Assembly (NCBI RefSeq): GCF_003987215.1
Contig: NZ_PIPW01000001.1
Coordinates: forward strand, 744,001 to 808,000
DNA length: 64,000 nt
Direction: 5' to 3'
Origin: Pseudidiomarina halophila
GTDB taxonomy: Bacteria > Pseudomonadota > Gammaproteobacteria > Enterobacterales > Alteromonadaceae
Positions 24,800-33,973 of this stretch are shown here, in pieces (the first letter of the stretch is position 1; every line of letters begins with the position of its first letter). A program made the position numbers and the translations under genes. The notes under the pieces are model-generated. The model did not search any database, had not been told where the DNA came from, and saw nothing but the letters and a program-made list of their open reading frames with translations.

Positions 24800-27700
24800 A
24801 TGGCTAAGTTTTTCATCGATCGTCCGATCTTCGCCTGGGTTATTGCCATTATTATTATGCTCGCTGGTAGCTTGGCGATAACGCAATTGCCAGTAGAGCA
24901 GTACCCACAGATTGCGCCACCATCGGTGCAGATCAATGCCACCTACCCGGGTGCGACTGCGGAAACACTGGAAGAAAGTGTTACTCAGATTATTGAGCAG
25001 AACCTTAATGGTATTGATAATTTGCAGTACTTCTCGTCGACCAGCGATTCAGCGGGCAATACCAGCATTACACTGACCTTTGCCGCCGGAACGGATCCCG
25101 ATATAGCTCAGGTACAGGTGCAGAATAAAATACAGCTGGTGGTGCCATTATTGCCTCAGGCCGTGCAGGATCAGGGGATTATCGTCGCGAAATCCAATGA
25201 TTCCTTTCTGATGGTTCTGGCATTAGTATCTGATAACCCGGAATTCAATCAAATCGATCTGGGCGACTATATTGCCAGCAATATTCAAGATCCCATTGCG
25301 CGTACACCGGGCGTTGGTAATGTGCAATTGTTCGGCTCTCCCTATGCCATGCGTATTTGGTTGGACCCACAAAAATTAACCCGATTTAGCCTGACCACTG
25401 AAGACGTTGTGTTAGCTTTACGCGAACAGAACAACCAGGTGGCTGCGGGTCGACTGGGGGGTACGCCAGCCGTTGAAGGGCAGCGCCTGACCGCGTCTAT
25501 TATCGCGCAAACTCGACTCGAAAGCGTCGAGCAGTTCGAAGAAATCCTGCTGCGGGTAAACAACGATGGCTCAGCTGTGACCGTCGGTGACGTTGCTCAT
25601 GTTGAGCTAGGGGGAGAAAATTACGGCACTATTGCCCGCTACAACCGTCAGGCAGCCTCAGGCATTGCCATCAATCTGGCGACGGGCGCTAATGCCCTAG
25701 ATACTGCAGCAGCGGTGAAAGAAACTGTGGCTGAGCTGGAGCAATTCTTTCCTCCTGGTGTTGAACTCGTTATACCCTATGACACTACTCCTTTCGTCGA
25801 GATTTCCATTACTGAAGTGGTTAAGATCCTCTTTGAGGCTGTAGTTCTGGTATTCCTGCTGATGTTCATTTTTCTGCAGAACTTACGCGCTACGTTGATA
25901 CCGGCACTTGCGATTCCAGTGGTATTGCTGGGTACCTTCGGCATTATGTCGGCGTTCGGTTTCACCATAAATACCCTGACCATGTTTGGTATCGTACTGG
26001 CGATAGGTTTGCTGGTTGATGACGCCATCGTGGTGGTCGAAAACGTCGAACGGCTGATGAGCGAAGAAAAACTCTCGCCCCGCAAAGCCACGATAAAATC
26101 GATGAAACAGATTACCGGGGCGCTGATCGCTATCGGCCTGGTCATGGCCGCGGTGTTTGTTCCTATGGCGTTCTTCGGTGGCTCAACCGGAGCAGTTTAC
26201 CGGCAGTTTTCCATTACCATTATCTCGGCGATGGCACTGTCAGTCATGGTGGCAATTATCTTCAGCCCTGCTCTGTGCGCGACCATTCTCAAACCTGTTG
26301 ATCATGAAAAACAGAATAAAGGGATCCTCGGCGCCTTTAACCGCGGTCTGAATCGACTGATCGAGCGTTATACCGATTCGGTACAAAGCATTATTAAGCG
26401 CAGTGTCCGTTTCATTTTCATTTACCTGGCGCTGGTCGTTGTGCTTGGCATTATGTTTGTGCGCATGCCAAGCTCCTTTATTCCTGACGAAGATCGTGGT
26501 GTATTTTTAACTCAGATGCAGTTACCAGCAGGTGCAACCCAGGAACAGTCATTTGAAACCATGCGCAAAATCGAGGATTACTACCTTGATCAAGCGGAAG
26601 GTATACGCTCGGTATTCTCCGTTGTTGGCTTCAGCTTTAGTGGCCAGGGACAGAATTCGGGTCTGGCGTTTGTACGCATGACGCCCTGGTCCGAGCGTAC
26701 TACACCGGAATTACAGATAGATGCCATCATTGGTCGCGCTATGGGTCATTTGAGTCAAATCCGGGAAGCCATGATCTTTGCGTTTAATCTGCCTTCCATC
26801 CCTGCTCTTGGCAATGCAACAGGGTTTAATTTGTACCTGCAGGATCGCGGCGGGCTGGGTCATGAGGCGTTATTGGAAGCACGCAATGAATTGCTCGGGA
26901 TGGCAGCACAACAGGAAGAGTTGACTGGCGTCCGACCCAATGGCCTGGAAGATACCTCACAATTTCGCATCGATGTAGATTTCCAAAAGGCCAAAGCACT
27001 GGGTCTGTCTATCAGCTCGATCAATGCCACACTTAGTTCGGCCTTTGGTTCGACCTACGTTAATGACTTTATTGATCGCGGCCGGGTGAAACAGGTTTAT
27101 ATTCAGGGTAAGGCTGAAAGTCGTATGGATCCTGAGGACCTTAAGCAATGGTACGTGCGCAACGATGAAGGCGAAATGGTTCCTTTCTCAGCCTTTGCCT
27201 CATCAAGCTGGACCTTTGGCCCACAACGACTGGAGCGTTATAACGGTGTGCCGGCCATGAATATTCAGGGGCAAGCAGCCGAGGGATACGCATCAGGTGC
27301 TGCCATGATGACCATGGAACGTCTTATCAGCCAACTGCCTGACGGTATCGGCTTTGAGTGGACCGGTATTTCACTTGAAGAAAGAAAGTCCGGTGATCAG
27401 GCGCCGTTGCTCTATGCCTTATCGCTCCTGATCGTGTTTCTCTGTTTAGCAGCATTGTACGAGAGTTGGTCGATTCCATTTGCGGTAATGCTGGTGGTGC
27501 CGCTCGGCATCCTGGGTGCAGTTATTGCTGCGACCATGCGTGGACTGGAGAATGACGTCTACTTCCAGGTAGGTCTGTTAACCACCGTCGGTGTGTCGTC
27601 CCGTAATGCCATCCTGATCGTTGAGTTTGCCAAAGATCTGCAGGCTCAGGGTAAGGAGTTGCTTGACGCGACACTCGAAGCCGTGCGTCTGCGGCTGCGT

Positions 27701-27907
27701 CCTATTCTGATGACCTCATTGGCATTTACCTTTGGTGTGCTGCCCCTGGCGTTATCAACCGGAGCTGGTGCGGTCAGCCGACAAGCCATAGGTACAGGTG
27801 TTATTGGCGGAATGCTGGGCGGAACCATTCTTGCGATCTTCTTCGTCCCACTCCTGTTCTATATTGTTCGGCGCACTTTCCCGCCGAAGGAGCGTGAAGA
27901 AGACTAG
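24800..27907 (+). CDS. acrB: multidrug efflux RND transporter permease (AcrB-like, HAE1 family)
   Basis: This proton-driven trimeric pump expels hydrophobic and amphiphilic drugs through AcrA and TolC. The 1035 residues fit the HAE1 family. It begins [17 protein letters not shown], has two groups of membrane helices with large periplasmic loops, and has the proton-relay aspartates D407 and D408 in transmembrane helix 4 ([13 protein letters not shown]), at the same numbering as E. coli AcrB. Other family marks are [21 protein letters not shown] and [14 protein letters not shown]. It starts 3 nt after acrA. The neighbouring downstream gene is an unrelated DUF2937 protein. Confidence 0.96.
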   Translation: MAKFFIDRPIFAWVIAIIIMLAGSLAITQLPVEQYPQIAPPSVQINATYPGATAETLEESVTQIIEQNLNGIDNLQYFSSTSDSAGNTSITLTFAAGTDPDIAQVQVQNKIQLVVPLLPQAVQDQGIIVAKSNDSFLMVLALVSDNPEFNQIDLGDYIASNIQDPIARTPGVGNVQLFGSPYAMRIWLDPQKLTRFSLTTEDVVLALREQNNQVAAGRLGGTPAVEGQRLTASIIAQTRLESVEQFEEILLRVNNDGSAVTVGDVAHVELGGENYGTIARYNRQAASGIAINLATGANALDTAAAVKETVAELEQFFPPGVELVIPYDTTPFVEISITEVVKILFEAVVLVFLLMFIFLQNLRATLIPALAIPVVLLGTFGIMSAFGFTINTLTMFGIVLAIGLLVDDAIVVVENVERLMSEEKLSPRKATIKSMKQITGALIAIGLVMAAVFVPMAFFGGSTGAVYRQFSITIISAMALSVMVAIIFSPALCATILKPVDHEKQNKGILGAFNRGLNRLIERYTDSVQSIIKRSVRFIFIYLALVVVLGIMFVRMPSSFIPDEDRGVFLTQMQLPAGATQEQSFETMRKIEDYYLDQAEGIRSVFSVVGFSFSGQGQNSGLAFVRMTPWSERTTPELQIDAIIGRAMGHLSQIREAMIFAFNLPSIPALGNATGFNLYLQDRGGLGHEALLEARNELLGMAAQQEELTGVRPNGLEDTSQFRIDVDFQKAKALGLSISSINATLSSAFGSTYVNDFIDRGRVKQVYIQGKAESRMDPEDLKQWYVRNDEGEMVPFSAFASSSWTFGPQRLERYNGVPAMNIQGQAAEGYASGAAMMTMERLISQLPDGIGFEWTGISLEERKSGDQAPLLYALSLLIVFLCLAALYESWSIPFAVMLVVPLGILGAVIAATMRGLENDVYFQVGLLTTVGVSSRNAILIVEFAKDLQAQGKELLDATLEAVRLRLRPILMTSLAFTFGVLPLALSTGAGAVSRQAIGTGVIGGMLGGTILAIFFVPLLFYIVRRTFPPKEREED

Positions 27908-27965
27908 TTGCTGCAACCACTGTCATGCTATGGTTATCTCATGTTTACCGGGGTAGCCATAGCTT

Positions 27966-28487
27966 ATGATTTATCGATACTTCATTCTTTGTCTTGCTGC
28001 CGGCGCCCTGCTTATTGGCATCCAGGCGCCCAATTTACTGACCCAGTATAAACAACGCCTCGCTGCACAATACGCAGAGGCCATGGTCTATTACCGCCAG
28101 TATCAGGCTATCGCCGATAAATATTATGATGGCGAGATAAGTGGTCTGATCGAGGATCATGAAGCGAGCCAACAACCGGCCTTTCAGGCCGAAGCTGCAA
28201 TTATTCGCAATCTGGTGCAGCGCGTGCAAACCTTCGAACAGCAACAACGCTATTTCCAGACGGATTATCCACGCCAGCTATGGGCTTTAGCCTGGCGACA
28301 TGATGAAGAATTAATGACTGGCACGCTGGAGCATTACAGTTTCAATGTGCCGCTAAATCAACAAGCCATAGCGACTGGGGCATTATTTGCGTTGGCGCTG
28401 GTGGTGCTGTTCGACACCTGCGGGGCGGCTTGCAAAGGGATGTGGCGGCGGCGCCGCCGGCATCGTTATACTAGTCGTCGTTCTTAA
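27966..28487 (+). CDS. DUF2937 family membrane protein
   Basis: This is a 173-residue protein with an N-terminal hydrophobic helix (about residues 5-22), a soluble middle rich in Tyr, Gln and charged residues (QYKQRLAAQYAEAMVYYRQY) that looks largely helical, a second membrane helix (about 133-153), and a very basic C-terminus (GMWRRRRRHRY). The pattern fits the DUF2937 family of gammaproteobacterial membrane proteins; no function is established. It starts 58 nt after acrB and may be read through from it. Its last 17 nt overlap the converging small membrane protein gene. Confidence 0.72.
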   Translation: MIYRYFILCLAAGALLIGIQAPNLLTQYKQRLAAQYAEAMVYYRQYQAIADKYYDGEISGLIEDHEASQQPAFQAEAAIIRNLVQRVQTFEQQQRYFQTDYPRQLWALAWRHDEELMTGTLEHYSFNVPLNQQAIATGALFALALVVLFDTCGAACKGMWRRRRRHRYTSRRS

Positions 28488-28770
28488 CCGAATACTCGCC
28501 GTCAATGACTGAGCTGTCATTCTGGTTGTCCCGTTGTTCGCGCTGACGTTCATGGCGTTCGCGCGCGTCCCGCTGAGCCTGTTGTGCGGCTTTGTTAAAT
28601 TGCCACATTTGCTTGATTTGACGCCGCTTCCGCCACAGTACCGGTAACAGTAGGATCCAACCGACCAATAGGAAGATAAGACCCAACCCCAGTGCTACCA
28701 GCAACATGATACCCAGCAGTAACCAACTCAACACCACCATAAAAGGATTGGCACCGGGTTGCGGTGTCAT
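28471..28770 (-). CDS. small membrane protein of unknown function
   Basis: I do not recognise this protein of about 99 residues. The N-terminal half is very hydrophobic (about residues 10-45), probably two closely spaced membrane helices, followed by a highly charged, Arg/Gln-rich helix (KKAAQQAQRDARERHERQ type) likely to be cytoplasmic and coiled-coil-like. I choose the ATG giving MTPQPGANPF because GGAAAAA lies just upstream. In-frame ATGs at 28803 and 28800 would extend it by 11 or 10 residues but have no ribosome site. It converges on and overlaps the DUF2937 gene. Confidence 0.68.
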   Translation of the reverse strand: MTPQPGANPFMVVLSWLLLGIMLLVALGLGLIFLLVGWILLLPVLWRKRRQIKQMWQFNKAAQQAQRDARERHERQREQRDNQNDSSVIDGEYSVKNDD

Positions 28771-28864
28771 CTTGTTTTTCCATTGGCGAATATAAATCAT
28801 CATAATAACGGACTACTCACTATTTCTGCTTCCTACTAGTTACTATTGAGGCGAGCAGCCAAAA

Positions 28865-29431
28865 TTACAAGGTTCGGGCACGTTTATCCTGTAACAATTT
28901 AAGAATAATACTGGTCAAATTGACGATATTGAAAATCGTCCCAGACACACTACCAACAATGATCGCATAAATAAGCCCTAATGACTCCGCTAACAAAAAC
29001 CAACGGCGGATCCGTTCGGGATCATTCAGTTTTATCGAGCCAACGGTGAAAATAATCGACGAGGTATAGGCGATCCAGATGGACCAGTGGCTCGGTTCAG
29101 TCGAAAAGGTAACAGCTACACCACTGGTCGAAAACTGTAGCGAAGCAATAGGAAACAGCCATTCTATAAAAAGAAAGACAATATTAAGGGCAACAAACCC
29201 CCACAGTACCCATGGCCCCTGCCAACGCAGTGCAATGAAGTTTCGCAGTACCGCGATACCGGTAACGATACCCCCTGCTATTGCATCCAGCATGAAGAAA
29301 TGGATCGATAATGCGCCCAGTGCCAGAGCCGAAACGATGCGATAACGATCTGCAGTCGGTTGCCGGTAGGCAATAAAGTTAGTTATTAGCGCCATGAACC
29401 CAAAGAGTTCAGCTACAGAAATAAAGCTCAA
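28865..29431 (-). CDS. YgjV family inner-membrane protein
   Basis: This is a 188-residue polytopic membrane protein with about six hydrophobic segments. The N-terminus (AELFGFMALITNFIAYRQ) and the sequence around LGALSIHFFMLDAIAGG fit the YgjV/Imp-YgjV family, whose function is unknown. It lies on the minus strand after the small membrane protein gene's start, separated from the upstream M28 gene by a clear terminator, so it must have its own promoter in the short gap before it. No ribosome site stands out strongly. Confidence in the family is moderate and in coding is high. Confidence 0.8.
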   Translation of the reverse strand: MSFISVAELFGFMALITNFIAYRQPTADRYRIVSALALGALSIHFFMLDAIAGGIVTGIAVLRNFIALRWQGPWVLWGFVALNIVFLFIEWLFPIASLQFSTSGVAVTFSTEPSHWSIWIAYTSSIIFTVGSIKLNDPERIRRWFLLAESLGLIYAIIVGSVSGTIFNIVNLTSIILKLLQDKRARTL

Positions 29432-29450
29432 TTTCTAATCCCTTCTAAGC

Positions 29451-29490
29451 AAAAAAACGGCGGCCACCTTTGCAAGTCGCCGCCGTTTAA
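29451..29490 (-). terminator. intrinsic terminator after the M28 lipoprotein gene
   Basis: On the minus strand a 9-bp GC-rich stem (AACGGCGGC, 29479-29487 side, with GCCGCCGTT, 29456-29464 side) and a 14-nt loop are followed by a run of seven T residues. It ends the DUF192-M28 operon. Confidence 0.9.
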
Positions 29491-29507
29491 CGCAATGAAC
29501 TTAGCCG

Positions 29508-31172
29508 TTACTGGCGTTCTTCTGCAGTTGCGTCACGAATTGCACGGAACTCGTTACCTTCGTACCAGTTTGGCCAGGCTTCGGAGTTTGCTAACTCGTT
29601 ACCAATCCAATAGTACAACCAGAGATCTTGTTGCACGCCGCGTAAATCCCACTCCGGATCATATTCATCCGCCGGTTTATGGTAAGCAACCTGTACGTAT
29701 TCAGCGCGCTTTTCTTTACCGTATTCAACGCCAAATTCGACGTGATCATTACCGCCTTTTGCGTACAGCATGGGTACACCGCGTTTGGCCAGATTGAAAT
29801 GATCTGAACGGTAAAATGAGCCGGCTTCAGGCGTAGGCTCAGGCGCAACATAACGATCCTGCTGCTCAACATAGCGAGCTAAATATTCTTCCAGCTCCGA
29901 GTTGCCATAGCCTACCACCACCATATCTTTCATCGGGCCGTAAACGTTTAGTACGTCCATGTTGATACCTGCAACAGCTTTACTTAGCGGTAGCATCGGA
30001 TTGTTGGCATACCAGTTCGAACCAAGCAAGCCCCGCTCCTCTGCGGTAACCAACACGAACACCACAGAACGCTCGGGCTGTGGCTGACTGGCAAAGAACT
30101 CAGCCAGAGCCATAACTCCTGCTGTGCCGCTTGCGTTATCCTGAGCACCATTGTAAATCTGGTCATCACTGGTAATTGGATTCATGCCAAGATGATCCCA
30201 GTGCGCCATATAAATAATGTGCTCTTCAGGTCGTTCGCTGCCTTCGATGAAACCAATCAAGTTTGGTGAGCTGAGGTATTCAAAATCCGATTTCACGGTG
30301 ATTGACATCGCCGTATTCAATGCTACCGGGGCAAAGTCTGGCTGTTGCGCTTGTTCTCGCATCTCCTCATAGGAAGACCCGACACGGGCAAACAATTTAT
30401 CTGCTGCCTCCTGCGTGATCCAACCCTCAATTTGGGTGCGATCCATATTTTTATTGTCACGCGCTAAATCGAATCGAACCGGAGAACCACCAGCGATGAC
30501 GCCCCAGCCATAGCCTGCCGGACCCGTCTCGTGAATAACGATAATTCCTGCAGCACCCTGACGGGCGGCTTCTTCAAATTTGTAGGTCCAACGACCGTAA
30601 TAGGTCATTGCACGGCCATTGAAGACCTCTTCGTCACCTGAGTCGTAGCCTGGGTCATTGACCAGAACAACTACTGTCTTACCTTCGACATCAAGCCCCT
30701 GATAATCATCCCAACCAAACTCAGGTGCGACAATGCCGTAACCGGCGAATACCATCTCGCTGCCTTCAAGGCTAACTTCTTCCTGCACACGCGGTGACCA
30801 GGCCATCATATCCTGTTTATAAGAAAAAGCGCCCAGATCGCTGTCACTGAAGTTCATTTCAGACACGCTGTATGGTGTCATTTTCACTAATGGAACTTCC
30901 TGACGGTAACTATTGGCTTCCCCATCGTAGGGCTTTAAGCCCCAATTGCGGAATTTGTTTTCAATAAATGCGACGGTCAGTTCTTCACCTTTGCTCGCTG
31001 GCGCCCGTCCTTCAAACTCGTCAGAGCTTAAAGTTGCGAGATACTCACGATAGTTTTCGTTGAAACTATAAGGGTCGACTTCCATTTGTGGATGCATCGA
31101 CGTTTCGGGTTCACTTGCGGGCGAGCATGCGACAATAAGCAAGCTGGCAGCAAGCACCGAGAATTTTCTCAT
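29508..31172 (-). CDS. M28-family peptidase lipoprotein with PA domain
   Basis: This is a predicted zinc-dependent aminopeptidase anchored as a lipoprotein. The lipobox LIVAC is near residue 16 of the chosen start (MRKFSVLAA), preferred because AGGAG lies 8 nt upstream; an ATG at 31196 would add eight residues but lacks this. A protease-associated domain (AGYGIVAPEFGWDDY, GKTVVVLVND) is inserted before the catalytic core. The core has intact metal ligands: HWDHLG, DNASGTAG, EERGLLGSN, NMDVLN and a SDHFNLAKRGVP histidine. The start overlaps the DUF192 stop (ATGA), so translation is coupled. Expected role is trimming of extracytoplasmic peptides for uptake. Confidence 0.92.
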   Translation of the reverse strand: MRKFSVLAASLLIVACSPASEPETSMHPQMEVDPYSFNENYREYLATLSSDEFEGRAPASKGEELTVAFIENKFRNWGLKPYDGEANSYRQEVPLVKMTPYSVSEMNFSDSDLGAFSYKQDMMAWSPRVQEEVSLEGSEMVFAGYGIVAPEFGWDDYQGLDVEGKTVVVLVNDPGYDSGDEEVFNGRAMTYYGRWTYKFEEAARQGAAGIIVIHETGPAGYGWGVIAGGSPVRFDLARDNKNMDRTQIEGWITQEAADKLFARVGSSYEEMREQAQQPDFAPVALNTAMSITVKSDFEYLSSPNLIGFIEGSERPEEHIIYMAHWDHLGMNPITSDDQIYNGAQDNASGTAGVMALAEFFASQPQPERSVVFVLVTAEERGLLGSNWYANNPMLPLSKAVAGINMDVLNVYGPMKDMVVVGYGNSELEEYLARYVEQQDRYVAPEPTPEAGSFYRSDHFNLAKRGVPMLYAKGGNDHVEFGVEYGKEKRAEYVQVAYHKPADEYDPEWDLRGVQQDLWLYYWIGNELANSEAWPNWYEGNEFRAIRDATAEERQ

Positions 31173-31693
31173 CGGTCGTTCTCCTGTTTTTCGCATTGTT
31201 GTAATTGAGTTCCTTGCTGGATACCCTGTTCGGCAAAATATCCAGCGGGCATTTCAAGTGCGCCCCAATAACTCACACCGGGACGATAAGCTGGGCAATT
31301 ACGCGGATTAACGCTTGTACACGGGCGCATCGTAAAGGTTTTTACGACCTTTAATGATTTGTCGAGATAAGCGATATCTAGTGGGATTTTAGTGTTAAAC
31401 ATCCAAAAGCCAGAATAGCCTGGTCGTTCCTGATCGTAGACAAACCACATACCCTGGTGTTCGGCCAGACTTTCACGGTGCATTAAGCCACGCTCACGTT
31501 TGGCGAAAGTATCGGCGATCTCGACAGTCATGGCTGGCTGTCCAGTTGCACCACAAAGCTTCACCACTTCATACTGACACACTGCGTCTTTATCGGTGGA
31601 ACATTCCCCTTGCGCCAACGCCCGTGGTGAGACACTAAATAAAGCTGCAATGAGGCCGGCGAAAATGAAAGTTCGAATAAGCACGATCAGCAA
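31169..31693 (-). CDS. DUF192 family exported protein
   Basis: This 174-residue protein has an N-terminal signal peptide (about residues 1-27, ending ALA) and a DUF192 domain recognised by EIADTFAKRERGLMHRESL, GMWFVYD, FWMFNTKIPLDIAYLD and the closing SYWGALEMPAGYF. The function of DUF192 is unknown. Unusually for the family, the mature protein has several cysteines (CSTDK, VCQYE, KLCG, PCTSVN, NCPAY, QQCEK), consistent with disulfides in the periplasm. It is the first gene of a two-gene operon with the M28 lipoprotein, with 4-nt overlap. Confidence 0.87.
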   Translation of the reverse strand: MLIVLIRTFIFAGLIAALFSVSPRALAQGECSTDKDAVCQYEVVKLCGATGQPAMTVEIADTFAKRERGLMHRESLAEHQGMWFVYDQERPGYSGFWMFNTKIPLDIAYLDKSLKVVKTFTMRPCTSVNPRNCPAYRPGVSYWGALEMPAGYFAEQGIQQGTQLQQCEKQENDR

Positions 31694-31738
31694 CCTTTTA
31701 AAACAAAACGGATATCAAGTATGGCCTGATTCGCAGGG

Positions 31739-31764
31739 AAAAAAAAGCCCCTTTCCGGGGCTTT
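31739..31764 (-). terminator. intrinsic terminator after the DUF4382 gene
   Basis: On the minus strand AAAGCCCCG pairs with CGGGGCTTT around a short loop (core 31747-31751 with 31757-31761) and is followed by eight T residues. It lies about 60 nt after the DUF4382 stop. Confidence 0.9.
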
Positions 31765-31822
31765 AACGTACAAAGTAAAAAGATGCTATTCAATTAGCAT
31801 TGATGCATGTTCAATCTATTAA

Positions 31823-32794
31823 CTAATTTGCTTCGGAAATAGTTACATCAGTCACAGCTTCTTCGCCATCGACGTTCACGTTTACAGTTCCGTTGAAAGT
31901 TATATCATCATTAGCTTCTGGATCGTCTTCAGTTTGACAACTCCAGGCCGCAGTATAATCTCCAACAGCAACATAGCCGATAGAGAAATCGTATACCGAG
32001 ACACCATCAAAATAAACCGCTGCAACAGCATAGGGCTCATTTGTTTCTGATCCACCCACATCTGCCAAAGTAGAGATATCCAAATCGCTTCCCTGGTACA
32101 AGTAAACAGCTGCCACAGGTTCTGTAACATCACCCGGAGCTACGGTACATGAATTTTGGATTAATAAAGCTTCTGCCACCGTACCTTCTATATGGCCAAC
32201 CTCTAAATTATTAACTAAACGAACACCGCGAGGCTTTAAGAAATAGCCCGCCTGGCCGACAGGATTTACTAATGCCTGGCGTAAATCAAACTCCACCGTA
32301 TAAGCTACGTTACCGCCGGCATCTAGGGTTAAGCTGTCAAACTTAAGTTCATTTGAAGGTACGCTTAACGGGATCTGCTCTTCGCCAACCTGGACATATG
32401 ACCCTTGGGCCATAATTAAGCGTAATTGACCGTAAGTTCCAGCTTGAACCTCAGCGCCAGAAATCAACGCAGCAGAGTCTGAGCCCGTGTAACTCATTAA
32501 ATCAACACCAAAGGTGTTAGGCACAACATCGCCATCGCCGTCTTTACATACATCGTTCGCTGCGACAGTATTGCCGGACTCACCCACTAAGAATGTTAAT
32601 GGTTCTCCACCATTACCGACCAGCTCGACAGCACTAAAGCAAGCGATAACTGCATCGGCACTATCCACTGGAGCATCACTAACAGAGAGTGAAAATTGTG
32701 TTGGTTGATCATCTTCACTGGAACCACCGCAAGCTGCCAGAGATAAAAGCGCGGATCCCACCAAAATGTGGCGTAAACTATAGATGTGTTTCAT
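31823..32794 (-). CDS. DUF4382 domain lipoprotein
   Basis: This is an exported lipoprotein of unknown function. The lipobox LAAC is near residue 26 of the chosen start (MKHIYSLRH), which has GAGGG upstream; an ATG at 32809 adds five residues. The DUF4382 domain begins right after the signal (FSLSVSDAPVDSADAVIACF) and covers about residues 35-190. The rest is rich in Asp, Gly and Thr, predicted beta-sheet, ending in acidic strands. The overall composition is acidic, as expected for a marine exported protein. It appears monocistronic, with a terminator after it. Confidence 0.85.
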   Translation of the reverse strand: MKHIYSLRHILVGSALLSLAACGGSSEDDQPTQFSLSVSDAPVDSADAVIACFSAVELVGNGGEPLTFLVGESGNTVAANDVCKDGDGDVVPNTFGVDLMSYTGSDSAALISGAEVQAGTYGQLRLIMAQGSYVQVGEEQIPLSVPSNELKFDSLTLDAGGNVAYTVEFDLRQALVNPVGQAGYFLKPRGVRLVNNLEVGHIEGTVAEALLIQNSCTVAPGDVTEPVAAVYLYQGSDLDISTLADVGGSETNEPYAVAAVYFDGVSVYDFSIGYVAVGDYTAAWSCQTEDDPEANDDITFNGTVNVNVDGEEAVTDVTISEAN

Positions 32795-33020
32795 CTTTCT
32801 GACCCTCATATTTGTTACAAATTAACGTTGACTACAAGTATGATCGATAGCCCTTGGTTTACAAGTCGCTTTACCCTTAACTTACAGTTTGGTTAAGTTT
32901 CTGATTACATGTGCGTTATCAACAAACGCAACAAAGTTAGCCTAAATTGATTAAATGCCCGCAGAAGCTTAAAGTAATCAATTAAAATATACATCAAGAA
33001 CTCATGAAGGTACCACCAGA

Positions 33021-33962
33021 ATGGCAGAGCAAGGGCCAGGTGCTCAATTAGCGGACCAGTGTCTGGTCAATCAACTTAAACGCGTGACAGCTATTGGCGG
33101 CGGCCACGGCTTAGGCCGCGTATTAGCGAGCTTGCAATTTCTGCAAAGCCGCCTGGTAGGTATAGTTGCGACCACCGACAACGGCGGTGCCAGCGGCTTG
33201 CTGCGCCGATCACATCAGACCATTGCCTGGGGCGATATTCGCAACTGTTTGTCACAATTAGTTGAACAGCCGCTGGCCGCTGACGTACTTAACTATCGCT
33301 TTACTGATGACCCTACCCTTGCCGGGCATAACTTCGGCAACCTGCTTCTGCATACCCTTAACCAACTGAGTGCGCGCCCCCTGGACGGCATTCAGCTGCT
33401 TAGCCGTCTGCTCAACGTCAACACCCGACTGTTACCTATGTCGGAGTCACCGGTCGATCTGGTGGCCGATACTCAGGAAGGACTGGAATGCTTTGGCGAA
33501 CTGCTGGTCGACCAACTTCATCATATGCCGCAAATCCTGCGCTTGTCGGCACCGGTTACAGCAACCCCTGAAGCGTTACGTCAACTGCGCCGCAGTGATC
33601 TGATTATTATTGGTCCCGGCAGTTTTCTGACCTCGATCATGCCGCCGTTGTTGGTGGACAAAATTGTGGAAACCATCGCTTCTAGCAAGGCACCTGTCAT
33701 ATTTATTGATAATCTGCTACCTGAGTATAGTCCAGCGGGTGAATTGCCGTTGAGTCAGCGCTTAGACTGGTTAACGTCAACCATCGGGCATGACATTATT
33801 GATCTGGTGATCACCAATAATGCCGACGCAGGACTGACGACACCGCATATCAACAGTATTAAAGCGGCCGCGGATGCTCCGCAGCGACATGATAAAGAAA
33901 GTTTACGCAACGCGCTGAACCTTGCTCTAAAGCAACTCAACGCTGCCCGACCCCCAAACTAA
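33021..33962 (+). CDS. YvcK/YbhK-like protein (gluconeogenesis factor, CofD-like fold)
   Basis: This 313-residue cytoplasmic protein belongs to the YvcK/YbhK family, related in fold to the 2-phospho-L-lactate transferase CofD. In Bacillus YvcK binds UDP-GlcNAc and is needed for growth on gluconeogenic carbon sources. The hallmark motifs are present: IGGGHGL near the start, VATTDNGGASGLLRR, GDIRNCL, FGNLLLHTL, and IIGPGSFLTSIMPPLLV. AAGG lies about 11 nt before the ATG. It is followed after 11 nt by the M14 peptidase gene in the same direction, so cotranscription is likely. The specific role in this organism is inferred from the family only. Confidence 0.9.
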   Translation: MAEQGPGAQLADQCLVNQLKRVTAIGGGHGLGRVLASLQFLQSRLVGIVATTDNGGASGLLRRSHQTIAWGDIRNCLSQLVEQPLAADVLNYRFTDDPTLAGHNFGNLLLHTLNQLSARPLDGIQLLSRLLNVNTRLLPMSESPVDLVADTQEGLECFGELLVDQLHHMPQILRLSAPVTATPEALRQLRRSDLIIIGPGSFLTSIMPPLLVDKIVETIASSKAPVIFIDNLLPEYSPAGELPLSQRLDWLTSTIGHDIIDLVITNNADAGLTTPHINSIKAAADAPQRHDKESLRNALNLALKQLNAARPPN

Positions 33963-33973
33963 GGGAATCAACA

